Source of the DNA: Mesostigma viride
Lineage: Eukaryota > Streptophyta > Mesostigmatophyceae > Mesostigmatales > Mesostigmataceae
Reading direction: 5' to 3'
DNA length: 64,000 nucleotides
Assembly: GCA_009746045.1 (NCBI GenBank)
Contig: RPFO01000667.1
Location: forward strand, 5,372,719-5,436,718
The notes beneath the pieces were generated by a model that saw nothing but the letters and a program-made list of their open reading frames with translations, was not told the DNA's origin and did no database searches. The translations under genes and the position numbers were made by a program. Shown piece by piece: positions 45,020 through 54,160 of this stretch (the first letter of the stretch is position 1; every line of letters starts with the position of its first letter).

Positions 45020-46642
45020 TATATTGCCTCCATGGGTTGGATGTCCTCGGCGTTCCGGTTGGCGACCCCGCGTTTGTCATCGATGCTCTGCGGGCCGCCC
45101 TCGAGGCACGCACTGAGGTACTGCCCTTGATTGCGCGCCTTCATGATTCGCAGACCAAGGGTCTGCTTCTGTGGTTTTGCGCTCACCCTCGCGTCGTTCA
45201 CTGGCTCCGGGGCGCTCTTCCGGCTCAGGTCCGGCTGGCCGCCGAGGGCCACGACGAACGCATCCAGTCGGCCTTGGCGCAGCTGGTCCCGGGCCCCGAC
45301 CTCCCGCCACATGCTATTCGCATTGCCTCCCTGCCTGCACGGATGGGTGGCTGCGGTCTGACTCGTGCCGCCCGGCTGGCCCCAGCAGCATTTTTGGGCT
45401 CCGTCGCTCAGTCGTGGGCGGAAAGCTGCCGGCTCCTGCCCCTTTTGGCAACAGCAGCGCCTGACCTCCTGGACCCCAGCAGCCCTTTGCCCTTCGTCAC
45501 CGCCATCCAGGAGGCCTATGCTGAGATCCAGCAGGCCTGTTCTCCCGTCCGTGCCGCTCAGGCGGTACAGCGCCACCTCCCTCGCGGCACTCCCTCGGTC
45601 GCCTCCGTTCAATCTCCCGCCGCATTCCCTGCTCGCGTCATCGATAAACACCAGAAAACCTACGCGGGTATTCTGCACACGGCTGATTGGATTGCTCTTT
45701 TCGCGGACCTCAACGCCCAGGGACGTGCGTGGCTGTTCTCGCTTTCCTTGCGGAGTGTGGGCTCGGCGTACCTTCGTGCTCTTCCCATGGCCCCCCATTC
45801 GCCTTGGCTCCCAGCCACTACTCGGTGGCGCTCCGGCACCAGCTATTTGCCCCGCAGCCTCTTGTTCCGGCCGGGCGGCCTTGTGGTAGCTGTGGGCAGC
45901 CGCTGGATCCCACGGGGACTCACTACCTTGCCTGCATGGGGGGCCAACAGAATCAGAATTGGTATTTGTATTTGCACACTGTCCTCCTGACGGTGGTGCT
46001 CGCCATGATTCGGTCGGTTTTCCCCCACGCGAACATCCGGTCCGAGGATGCGGATGGCGCTGCCTTCTATTCCCCCAACCACCGGCCTGACATCGTGGTG
46101 CTGGACTTTGAGGGGGGTGGCCGGCATCTGCTTATTGACGTTTCGGTGGCGCGGCCCTTGGCTCTTAGCCACGTGGCTGGGGCCTCCCTCACGGCAGGTT
46201 ACACGGCGGACCGGGCGGAGCGGGCCAAGCTCCTGGCCTACGGCGACGTCGGGCACCATCGTGTGGTGCCCTTTGTCCTGGAGGAGTTTGGGGCCATGGG
46301 GCCCCTGACCTCCGCCTTCTTCAAGGAGTGTTGCCGGCTCCGGGAGGACCGGCTGGACCTGGAGGGCCAGCGGGCCCCATGGTCGGCGCGGACCTGGACG
46401 TCATATTGGCGTCAGCGCTTGTCGGTGGCGCTGACTCGGGCCATGGCTGACATCATGCTCCGCCGTACGCGGGCTGATTTTGCGGTGCAGCAGGGCTATT
46501 AGGTTCCTCCCGTTAGGCGTTTCCATTGGTCTTATCGTAGTATAGAGCTTTGAGACATGGCTCTGTATATAGGTTTATAGCTGGGCGTTTGCTTTGGTTT
46601 GAGTGATTTCACTCTGCTGTAAGTAATTATATTTTTAATATA
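45020..46642 (+). mobile_element. 5'-truncated copy of the RLE LINE, plus strand
   Basis: It starts within the post-RT region (GGATGTCCTCGGCGTTCCGG, matching inverted 42310) and runs to the 3' tail TAAGTAATTATATTTTTAAT. It joins the next, inverted copy at a perfect AT palindrome centred at 46642. It shares with that neighbour a private TC insertion (CATGTCTCAAAG inverted) that copy A and the 44582 copy lack, so the two are sisters. Confidence 0.8.
45050..46502 (+). pseudogene. C-terminal half of the RLE LINE protein
   Basis: The first open segment (to about 45990) reads LDVLGVPVGDPAFVIDALRA, RIASLPARMGGCGL and VGSAYLRALPMAP. A frame change near 45860 continues as CGSCGQPLDPTGTHYLACMG (the CCHC knuckle: C-x2-C-x9-H-x3-C), NHRPDIVVLDFEGGGRHLLI and DVSVARPLALS, ending DFAVQQGY at the TAG 46500-46502. 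It is the best-preserved knuckle and nuclease segment in the window, and useful as the reference for this family. It lacks the RT domain and is not functional. Confidence 0.78.
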
Positions 46643-47670
46643 TATATTAAAAATATAATTACTTACAGCAGAGTGAAATCACTCAAACCAAAGCAAACGC
46701 CCAGCTATAAACCTATATACAGAGCCATGTCTCAAAGCTCTATACTACGATAAGACCAATGGAAACGCCTAACGGGAGGAACCTAATAGCCCTGCTGCAC
46801 CGCAAAATCAGCCCGCGTACGGCGGAGCATGATGTCAGCCATGGCCCGAGTCAGCGCCACCGACAAGCGCTGACGCCAATATGACGTCCAGGTCCGCGCC
46901 GACCATGGGGCCCGCTGGCCCTCCAGGTCCAGCCGGTCCTCCCGGAGCCGGCAACACTCCTTGAAGAAGGCGGAGGTCAGGGGCCCCATGCATGGCCCCA
47001 AACTCCTCCAGGACATTTGAGGGCACCACACGATGGTGCCCGACGTCGCCGTAGGCCAGGAGCTTGGCCCGCTCCGCCCGGTCCGCCGTGTAACCTGCCG
47101 TGAGGGAGGCCCCAGCCACGTGGCTAAGAGCCAAGGGCCGCGCCACCGAAACGTCAATAAGCAGATGCCGGCCACCCCCCTCAAAGTCCAGCACCACGAT
47201 GTCAGGCCGGTGGTTGGGGGAATAGAAGGCAGCGCCATCCGCATCCTCGGACCGGATGTTCGCGTGGGGGAAAACCGACCGAATCATGGCGAGCACCACC
47301 GTCAGGAGGACAGTGTGCAAATACAAATACCAATTCTGATTCTGTTGGCCCCCCATGCAGGCAAGGTAGTGAGTCCCCGTGGGATCCAGCGGCTGCCCAC
47401 AGCTACCACAAGGCCGCCCGGCCGGAACAAGAGGCTGCGGGGCAAATAGCTGGTGCCGGAGCGCCACCGAGTAGTGGCTGGGAGCCAAGGCGAATGGGGG
47501 GCCATGGGAAGAGCACGAAGGTACGCCGAGCCCACACTCCGCAAGGAAAGCGAGAACAGCCACGCACGTCCCTGGGCGTTGAGGTCCGCGAAAAGAGCAA
47601 TCCAATCAGCCGTGTGCAGAATACCCGCGTAGGTTTTCTGGTGTTTATCGATGACCCCCTGTATATATAT
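46643..47670 (-). mobile_element. 5'-truncated copy of the RLE LINE, minus strand, inverted against its neighbour
   Basis: It is a near-perfect inverted repeat of 45628-46642 over about 1 kb, with small insertions (CATGCATGG at 46988, TTTGA at 47015). Its 5' end abuts CCTGTATATATA (47658-47669), the same flank seen at 44576 and 45010. Confidence 0.8.
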
Positions 47671-47860
47671 GCACAGCAGGGAAAGGGGCAGAGACCCGCC
47701 CCCTTTCCCTTCATGCCAGAGGAATGCGACAGCAGCAATCGGATACTATTAAACGATCCGGGAAATTCTGTGGGTGCAATAAGACCCGCATGGGCATATA
47801 GCATGACAAGGAGAGCGTAGTAACGTGGGCAAGCATGCAAGCTGAGCGAGGTGATGGACG
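47671..47860 (-). mobile_element. Body of a family C element
   Basis: AGGGAAAGGGGCAGAGACCC, CTTCATGCCAGAGGAATG and TGGGTGCAATAAGACCCGCA match 40060-40200 and 56270-56340. The 3' end of this element is separated from it by the LINE copies. Confidence 0.55.
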
Positions 47861-48185
47861 TAGCATGACTGGCTGCGCTATTGCTAAGCTATAAAAGGGT
47901 ATGCCGCTGGTCTGGTTACCTACAGTGCATTAGCGTTGCACGTGGCAGCAGTGTCCAGGTATGATTATAATTAATTAATTAATTAATTAATTAGCACGTG
48001 GCGGCGGTGCCAATACAGAGTAAAGGAACCTTCAACCCTATATACACAGCGAGAAGGAGGCCGGAGGGTGCCAGGTATGATGAGGCTGGGCATACATGGT
48101 TAATTGTCTCCTTGATGCATGGTTGCTACATATTTCTTGGCAGCGGTGGCTACAATGGCGACAATGACTACCAATGGTTACAAGG
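47861..48185. other. No gene recognised
   Basis: This stretch includes an (TTAA)n tract at 47969-47992 and a TTGTCTCCTTGATGCATGG piece of the dispersed repeat at 48104. It has no convincing open frame. Confidence 0.35.
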
Positions 48186-48189
48186 GCAC

Positions 48190-48670
48190 TAATCGAGCCC
48201 GCCGGCGGGGGGCATCCACATCTTGTGGTTGATCATGATCAGGTCCCCGCCCCTCCAGTAGACCTTTGGCTAGGTTCTGGGGAGTGGGGATCCTGCTTGT
48301 GGCGGAGGTATTCCGGCCACAGGTCGCGTCGCTGCTGCTGGCCTGAGCGGGGCTCAGGACCGTCGTCATCCAGCGTCCAGGTGACTGAGTCGTGAATCCT
48401 CTTGCGACGAGAGAGGATAACAGCCGCTGCTTATCCTCCAAATAGGCCGTGGAAACCTGACTGGAAGGTGAGCAGGATCACTGGCGCCAGTGGGGGAGTC
48501 GCCTTCATGTCCCGTGAGTGCATGGGGAAGGCGGTGGCACCGCCACGCAGTTCTACTCTACCTGCCAGGCCCATGAGGGTAAGAAGCTTGTTTTTGAGCA
48601 TGTCAGCCAGAGAGGTTGACGTCAGTCCCCTGGTTCCTGGGGGACTGAAGCGACACTGAGCATGCCATTT
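48190..48670 (-). mobile_element. Diverged ORF1-element fragment (second subfamily)
   Basis: In minus-strand frames: PPLAPVILLTFQSGFHGLF, ILSRRKRIHDSVTWTLDDD, then QQQRRDLWPEYLRHKQDP. These align by order and spacing with PPLLLTFKTPADKISFLRRR, KRLEKTLFTLDDD and QQQRRRELWPTYLQLRQ of the intact ORF1, but with many substitutions. It is an older or distinct subfamily and is frameshifted. Confidence 0.6.
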
Positions 48671-49099
48671 GATCGGCTTTCGATCGCGGCGGGCGCGATC
48701 GGTGGCCTCCCGTTGTTCCGCCTGAAGGTGTCCTTCCAGCTCCTGTCGAGTTTGGTGGCCGGCGATGGCGTCTGGGTGGTCGAGGCGGTCGCTGACGGCA
48801 TGCAGCAGGTCGGCATAGTGAGAGCGGCGCGGGAGGTCACCAGCATTCTGCCAGGGGGGCTGGGTTGCGATGGTGCATGGCCGTCTGCGTCTGCGGGATC
48901 ACAGTGCAGGGACCTGCGTGGCCAGGGCGCCGGGTGATGGCCGCTTTGCAAGCTCAGTTCTTGATAAGCACGCAGGCCGCACTTGCCCTCCACCTGCATG
49001 GTTGAGGCGGGAGATCGAGGTGATGCGCATCAGAGGCATGCAGGTGCGCGGCGGTCTGCAGCGCCGTGAGCTGAGGTTGAAGGTTGTGGGCGACCTTAG

Positions 49100-49320
49100 T
49101 TAATTAATTGGCGCGACCTTGAAGCTTGTGGGCGACCTTGGTTTCCGCGAGGAGGCCGAGCTCGCCAAGCGCAGCCTCAACGCCATACTCAAGAACTTCG
49201 ACATGGAGGAAGGTGAGAATTCCGAGAAGCTTGCACGTGCGTTTGAGAATAATCCTTGCACGCATGGGCCTTCTTGGTGAGATTAAGCTGACCGCCCACA
49301 CATCAAATTTTTTTGGCACT
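49100..49320 (+). mobile_element. ORF1-element fragment, plus strand
   Basis: The + strand reads GFREEAELAKRSLNAILKNF, then DMEEGENSEKLARAFENN, breaking into another frame at 49250 (MGLLGEIKLTAH). It matches the central RRM-like part of the intact ORF1. A small TTAATTAATTGG insertion and a repeat of GACCTTG...GTGGGCGACCTT lie at its left edge. Confidence 0.65.
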
Positions 49321-49409
49321 TTCTGGCCAAAAAATTATTTGACTGGCTTGCTAAAACATGTTGAACCCAGGTTTTGGGCCCAAGCGAGCACATATATGGT
49401 AGTGTTTAC

Positions 49410-50010
49410 CCCCCAAAATTGGGGGTCATCGGACAACCCTGGCAAGGTTAACTGTGACGTATAACAGCATAAGGTACATGGTTTTTGACATTTTTGCACA
49501 TATGGAGGCAAGCAATCAACATCAAATTTTATTCCATTGACCCAGAAACTTGCATGCAAACTGAATTATGGTCCTCCATCATGATGACATTGTGAAGTCT
49601 CAGTTTGCACCCCACCTTCAACATGTTGGTGACGTTTGACAGCATAAAAAGTCAATTTTATTACCATTTCACTAGTTTTTTACATCCAAGAGGGCCATAA
49701 CCATTTCAAACAAGGCACACAACTTAAATGCATAATTTACAAAGGCCGGGTAAAGCATGCACCAAGGTTGAGGTCACCTATAGACCTATTTGTGACAGTC
49801 AATAGCATAAAAAATGCAGTTTTTGCTCATTTCTTTCATTTTGCATAAGTCAAATCATGCAGATTGCATCCAATATGATTCCACTTGACCCAAAACTTGC
49901 ACACACATTGAATTCGAATCCATGTCATGATGACAATGCCAAATCTCAGTTCCTAAACCAAGGTTTAACATACCATCAGTTGACATATGGCAGCATTAAT
50001 GGTCACTTGG
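49410..50010 (+). repeat. Degenerate tandem repeat of about 175 bp
   Basis: The phrase GTGACGTATAACAGCATAA and its relatives recur at about 49451, 49630, 49793 and 49983 (spacing 163-190 bp). Blocks such as GACCCAGAAACTTGCATGCA / GACCCAAAACTTGCACACAC and CATGATGACATTGTGAA / CATGATGACAATGCCAAA recur at double that spacing. Copies are strongly diverged. The array is AT-rich against its surroundings. Confidence 0.6.
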
Positions 50011-50324
50011 ACACATATTATATGGATTGAACATGGCGAATGATGTTGACAACATCAATTATGATACAATGTCCTAAGTTGTACAATCAAGGTGTGAACA
50101 AGCTCGTAAATGTTCTAAATGCTATGCATAAAACACCAGTCACTTGGTAAATAAAACATGCAGCGTACAGCCCGCTGCCGCTTTATCGTCTGCCTCTCTC
50201 TCCTACTTGGGCTGCGCTGGAGGCCTGGCATGTGATCTAGTTGAGTCCTGCGCTGCTCCATTGTCACTACTTGCAGCAGCACACCCTTGGTCTTGCCCTT
50301 CTTGTTCGAGGCCAGGCGCCCATC

Positions 50325-51648
50325 CACATGCGTGGATGTGGGGGGGGCTGGCATGCATGCGTGGGTGTGGGGGGGGCTGGCATGCATGCGTGGGTGTGTG
50401 GGGGGGCTGGCATGCAATGTGTGGGTGTGGTGGGGAGCTGGCATGCATACGTGTGTGTGTGGGGGGCTGGCATGCATGCGTGGGTGTGGGGGGGGCTGGC
50501 ATGCATGCGTGGGTGTCTGGGGGGGCTGGCATGCATGCGTGGGGGGGGGGGGGAGCTGGCATGCATGCGTGTGTGGGGGGGGGCTGGCATGCATGCGTGG
50601 GTGTGGGGGGGGCTGGCATGCATGCGTGGGTGTGGGGGGAGCTGGCATGAATGCGTGGGTGTGGGGGGGGCTGGCATGCATGCGTGGGTGTGGGGGGGGC
50701 AGGCATGCATGCGTGGGTGTGCGGGGGGATGGCATGCATGCGTGGGTGTGGGGGGTGCTAGCATGCATGCGTGGGTGTGGGGGGGTGGTGGCATGAATGC
50801 GTGGGTGTGGGGGGGGGCTGGCATGCATGCGTGGGTGTCTGGGGGGGCTGGCATGCATGCGTGCGTGTGGGGGGCGCTGGCATGCATGAGTGTGTAAGGG
50901 GGGGGCTGGCATGCATGCGTGGGTGTGGGGGGGGTTGGCATGCGTGCGTGGGTGTGGGGGGGGCTGGCATGCATGCGTGGGTGTGTGGGGGGGCTAGCAT
51001 GCATGCGTGGGTGGGGGAGGGGGCTGGCATGCATGCGTGGGTGTGTGGGGGAGCTGGCATGCATGCGTGGGTGTGGGGGGGGCTGGCATGCATTCGTGGG
51101 TGTGGGGCGGGGCTGGCATGCATGCATGCGCGGGTGTGGGTGGGGGCTGGCATGCATGCGTGGGTGTGTGGGGGGGCTGGCATGCGTGCATGAATGTGGG
51201 GGGGGCTGGCATGCATGTGTGGGTGTGGGGGGGGGCTGGCATGCATGCGTGTGTGTGGGGGGGGGCTAGCATGCATGCGTGGGTGTGTGGGGAGGCTGGC
51301 ATGCGTGCGTGGGTGTGGGGGGGCTGGCATGCATGCGTGGGTGTGGGTAGGGGGGCTGGCATGCATGCGTGGGTGTGGGGGGGGCAGGCATGCATGCGTG
51401 GGTGTGTGGGGAGGCTGGCATGCATGCGTGGGTGTGGGGGGGGCTGGCATGCATGTGTGGGTGTGGGGGGGGCTAGCATGCATGCGTGGGTGTTGGGGGG
51501 GGCTGGCATGCATGTGTGGGTGTGGGGGGGAGCTGGCATGCATGCGTGGGTGTGGCGGGGGCTGGCATGCATGCGTGGGTGTGGGGGGAGGCTGGCATGC
51601 ATGCGTGGGTGTGGGGGGGGCTGGCATGCATGCGTGGGTGTGAGGGGG
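50325..51648 (+). repeat. G-rich minisatellite, unit about 29-31 bp, about 44 copies
   Basis: The unit is CTGGCATGCATGCGTGGGTG plus TGGGGGGGG, with variable G-run length and GTGTGTG variants. All three minus-strand frames stay open through it because the unit lacks stop codons in that direction, giving His/Pro-rich open frames that are probably artefacts. Alternating GCATGCATGCG and long G-runs could form Z-DNA or G-quadruplexes. Confidence 0.93.
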
Positions 51649-51659
51649 GGCATGACCAT

Positions 51660-52211
51660 GGTAGAAAATGTTATCTTGAGGGAGCACTCTCCATGGGAAG
51701 TGGATGCCCAGGTGGCTGTTAAGGGGGGCACAATAACAGAAAGAGTGCTATCCACCATCACCCTAGCCCCTGCCCACACTGTGGCTACCTTGCTGGTGTC
51801 ACCTTCCCTCAACAGGTATTCTATTACGTTAAAATCCGTTAACACGCGCTTGGCCTTCGTTGCATTTTCCTTGAAGTTGCAATGGCACCTTCCCTGCGGC
51901 TGATCGGCTGCGCCCTCCCCTACGCGCTTGAACATTGTATCAAACGCCTCACGGGGGCAAGGAGAGATAACAAAATATTTGTTCGCAAACGGTTTCCATC
52001 CCATGGCAGCAGCCGCCTTAAGATTGTACAAGACCTGCCACGGGCGGATGTTGACAGCGCAAAAATTCTGCAGCTTTAAGTCGCAGTTTACGCACTTGCT
52101 GGTGTGAATCGTGCGGGGCAGGCCGCCATACGTGAGATCGCCATCTGAGGTGCGCCGTCGTAGCTTGTCACACCGGTAGCAATAGCGCAGGTTGCCTTCC
52201 GTCGAATTCAT
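51660..52211 (-). CDS. Hypothetical protein with a Cys/His zinc-ribbon-like cluster, 3' end uncertain
   Basis: From ATG 52211 the minus strand reads MNSTEGNLRYCYRCDKLRRR, then TIHTSKCVNCDLKLQNFC. This gives a CxxC-x20-HxxxC-xx-C-x6-C spacing that could bind zinc. There follow a W-PFANKYFVISPC stretch and CHCNFKENATKAKRVLTDFN. About 180 residues look like real coding sequence. The frame then runs without a stop into the His/Pro-rich minisatellite (to 50994), so the natural end may be at an intron or the array may have invaded the gene. An upstream frame (52525-52274) ends at a good GTAAGT donor and might be a 5' exon, but the phase does not fit simply. I do not recognise the family. Confidence 0.35.
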
Positions 52212-52699
52212 GATGATCTGAGCAATACAATGAAGCATCGGGGGGAGGGGGGGGGCGGTGGATTTCAGGGTTTTTAGAGCTCCGAAGCACCCACTAGCAG
52301 ATTTAACGAGGAAATTAACCGAACTGAAATTTTTTCGGGAAAAGCTCGTGGTAACGCTAAAATAGACTTACCAACGAAGAGAAATTCGCTCTTATCGCAC
52401 GCGAGCCCCGTGGAGGCTGGGCTACCGCGATGGTGTACTTTTTTGCATCTGCGGACAGCAGCCCGCAAAAGGGTCGGCAGGCTCGTACCCACCCCCGCGC
52501 GAATATTTTTTTCAGCTTGCAGCACGTCGGTAAAATAGAAAAAAAAATATCATGAGCGATCGCACATCTCGGAGCATGTGCAGCAAAATTTTCCAGCGTT
52601 AATAATGCTTAAATGCCTCCATCAAGGTCACCGCCATTAAATCAGCCGACATAGCTTTTTGGCCACAATTTGCACCGAAATTTGGTCCGTACCGTCCAG

Positions 52700-53567
52700 C
52701 TCAGTCGGGCAAGTCGGAAAGATTTTTCCGGCCGGCTCTCCGCGGGAAAAATTTGATGTGCACCGCCTCCCCCGCGCGCGGGGTAAGGCAGGGGCGCCTC
52801 CGCTTCTTCTCATCTTTGAAAGCCCAGCGGACAAGATTTCGTTTCTCAGACGCCGCAAGCGGCTCGAGAAGACTCCCTTCACCGTGGACGACGACTTGAC
52901 CCTGGCGCAGCAACAACGGCGACAGGAGCGGCTATGGCCGACCTACCTCCAGCTCCGGCAGACCAAGGCGGGCCACGGGGCCAGCCGGTGTACTGGAAGG
53001 GGGCGGCCATCTACGTCGGCCACAAGCCCTGGCACGCGACCCCCTCGACCACCGCGGCCCCATGCAGCGACCCCAGAAGCCCCAGCCAGGCAGTGTAGGG
53101 GAATAAAGTAGCAGTAGTGTAGAATAGTTAGACAGTGGCCTTGTACATGCCCGCCTACTACAGGCACTATACCAGCTGAGGCCTAGCCTTTTTAGTCATG
53201 TACATGTCAGTGTGTGCCTATGATGAGCCACCCTCCAGATGATGCCTAGCTTTATTTAATTATGCCGTGCCCATGCAGGGAGTAACTCTCTGCTGAGACG
53301 CCATGCCCTATAGCTTTTTTGTATAGCTATGCTAGCTGATCTTCCCCCCTATGACAGGCTCCCCCTTAGCTGGGCATATCTTGAAGATCATGGGGCTGCA
53401 AGTGCCCTGGTGCATGCACCTAGAGCAAGGGTCGTTTACATTCCCACCCTTGCAGGAAGTATGTAGCTTAGAATGTATGATAGGCCATATGCCCCTTCTC
53501 TGGGCTATGTGCTACATATACTCCCAACGGATTTATGTTCCTAATTAATTAATTAATTAATTAATTG
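52700..53567 (+). mobile_element. 5'-truncated ORF1 element, plus strand, with complete 3' end
   Basis: The + strand carries RLPRARGKAGAPPLLLIFES, DKISFLRRRKRLEKTPFTVD and LTLAQQQRRQERLWPTYLQL, with the ORF frame ending at 53111. The family's 3' untranslated region follows to TACATATACTCCCAACGGAT and a (TTAA)n tail at 53542-53567. It is the opposite orientation to most copies here. No target duplication was identified. Confidence 0.75.
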
Positions 53568-53769
53568 GTTTCCGCATTGGAGACCTTCAAGGCCTCCACG
53601 TCCGTGTTAATAAGCGCCGTATACGTGGTCGATCAGCGATCGTGTCATCTTCTCGGCCAACGGCCAGGTCACCTGCTCCTCCAGCACTGCTCGAATGTCC
53701 GTCCTTGCAGAGGGAGAAAGCCTATCGATGTGGCTGCCGGCTGCGCCGGGGCTGGGTTGCGGAAATAAT

Positions 53770-53890
53770 AATAGCATGCAATGAGGATCTGTACGCCGAT
53801 TTACCTTTCATTTCTCACACTGGCCGGCTCTCACTTAGGCGGCAGGCCGGGAACCGGGCACCTGGGCCTCGGTCACAAACTCACAATATA
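53770..53890 (+). mobile_element. LINE ORF2 fragment
   Basis: The + strand reads CNEDLYADLPFISHTGRLSL, matching NEDLYADLPYVSHIIRHSCL at about 2345-2400. The rest is in other frames. It is short and dead. Confidence 0.55.
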
Positions 53891-53917
53891 TCGATCGTGC
53901 ATCAGGTCAGACACGCG

Positions 53918-54160
53918 TACATTAAATTAAATTAAATTAAATTATAACATGCCTCCGTTGGGAGATCATGTAGCACATATTCCATGATGGATGGGTGGGG
54001 TGGAGGAAGCCGCGTAATCGAACTAACCTAACTCTAAGCTATCTAGTCTAGAAAATCCTAACTACACTACTCATCAAAACGCCTCCTCCTCTTGGGGGGA
54101 GGTGGCTTGCCCACAGGGTCGGGCGTGTGAGCCTTGACAATCTTCTGCCACCGCGTCTTG
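53918..54160 (-). mobile_element. End of a LINE ORF2 element (left part of a split fragment)
   Basis: On the minus strand it encodes the WQKIVKAHTPDPVGKPPPPK tail of ORF2 and its stop, then the 3' untranslated region, the CCTCCGTTGGGAG hairpin (53950-53962) and an (AATTA)n tail (53922-53944). The fragment is interrupted at 54160 by the intact ORF1 element and continues after 56171. Confidence 0.75.

Noticed and set aside
44722-45798. 358-codon minus-strand open frame
   Set aside because: It runs across the junction of two LINE copies of opposite orientation and is antisense to the true nuclease frame for most of its length.
50115-51903. Long His/Pro- or Gly/Trp-rich open frames on both strands
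   Set aside because: All frames of the G-rich minisatellite lack stops in one direction. They overlap each other completely and resemble no protein.
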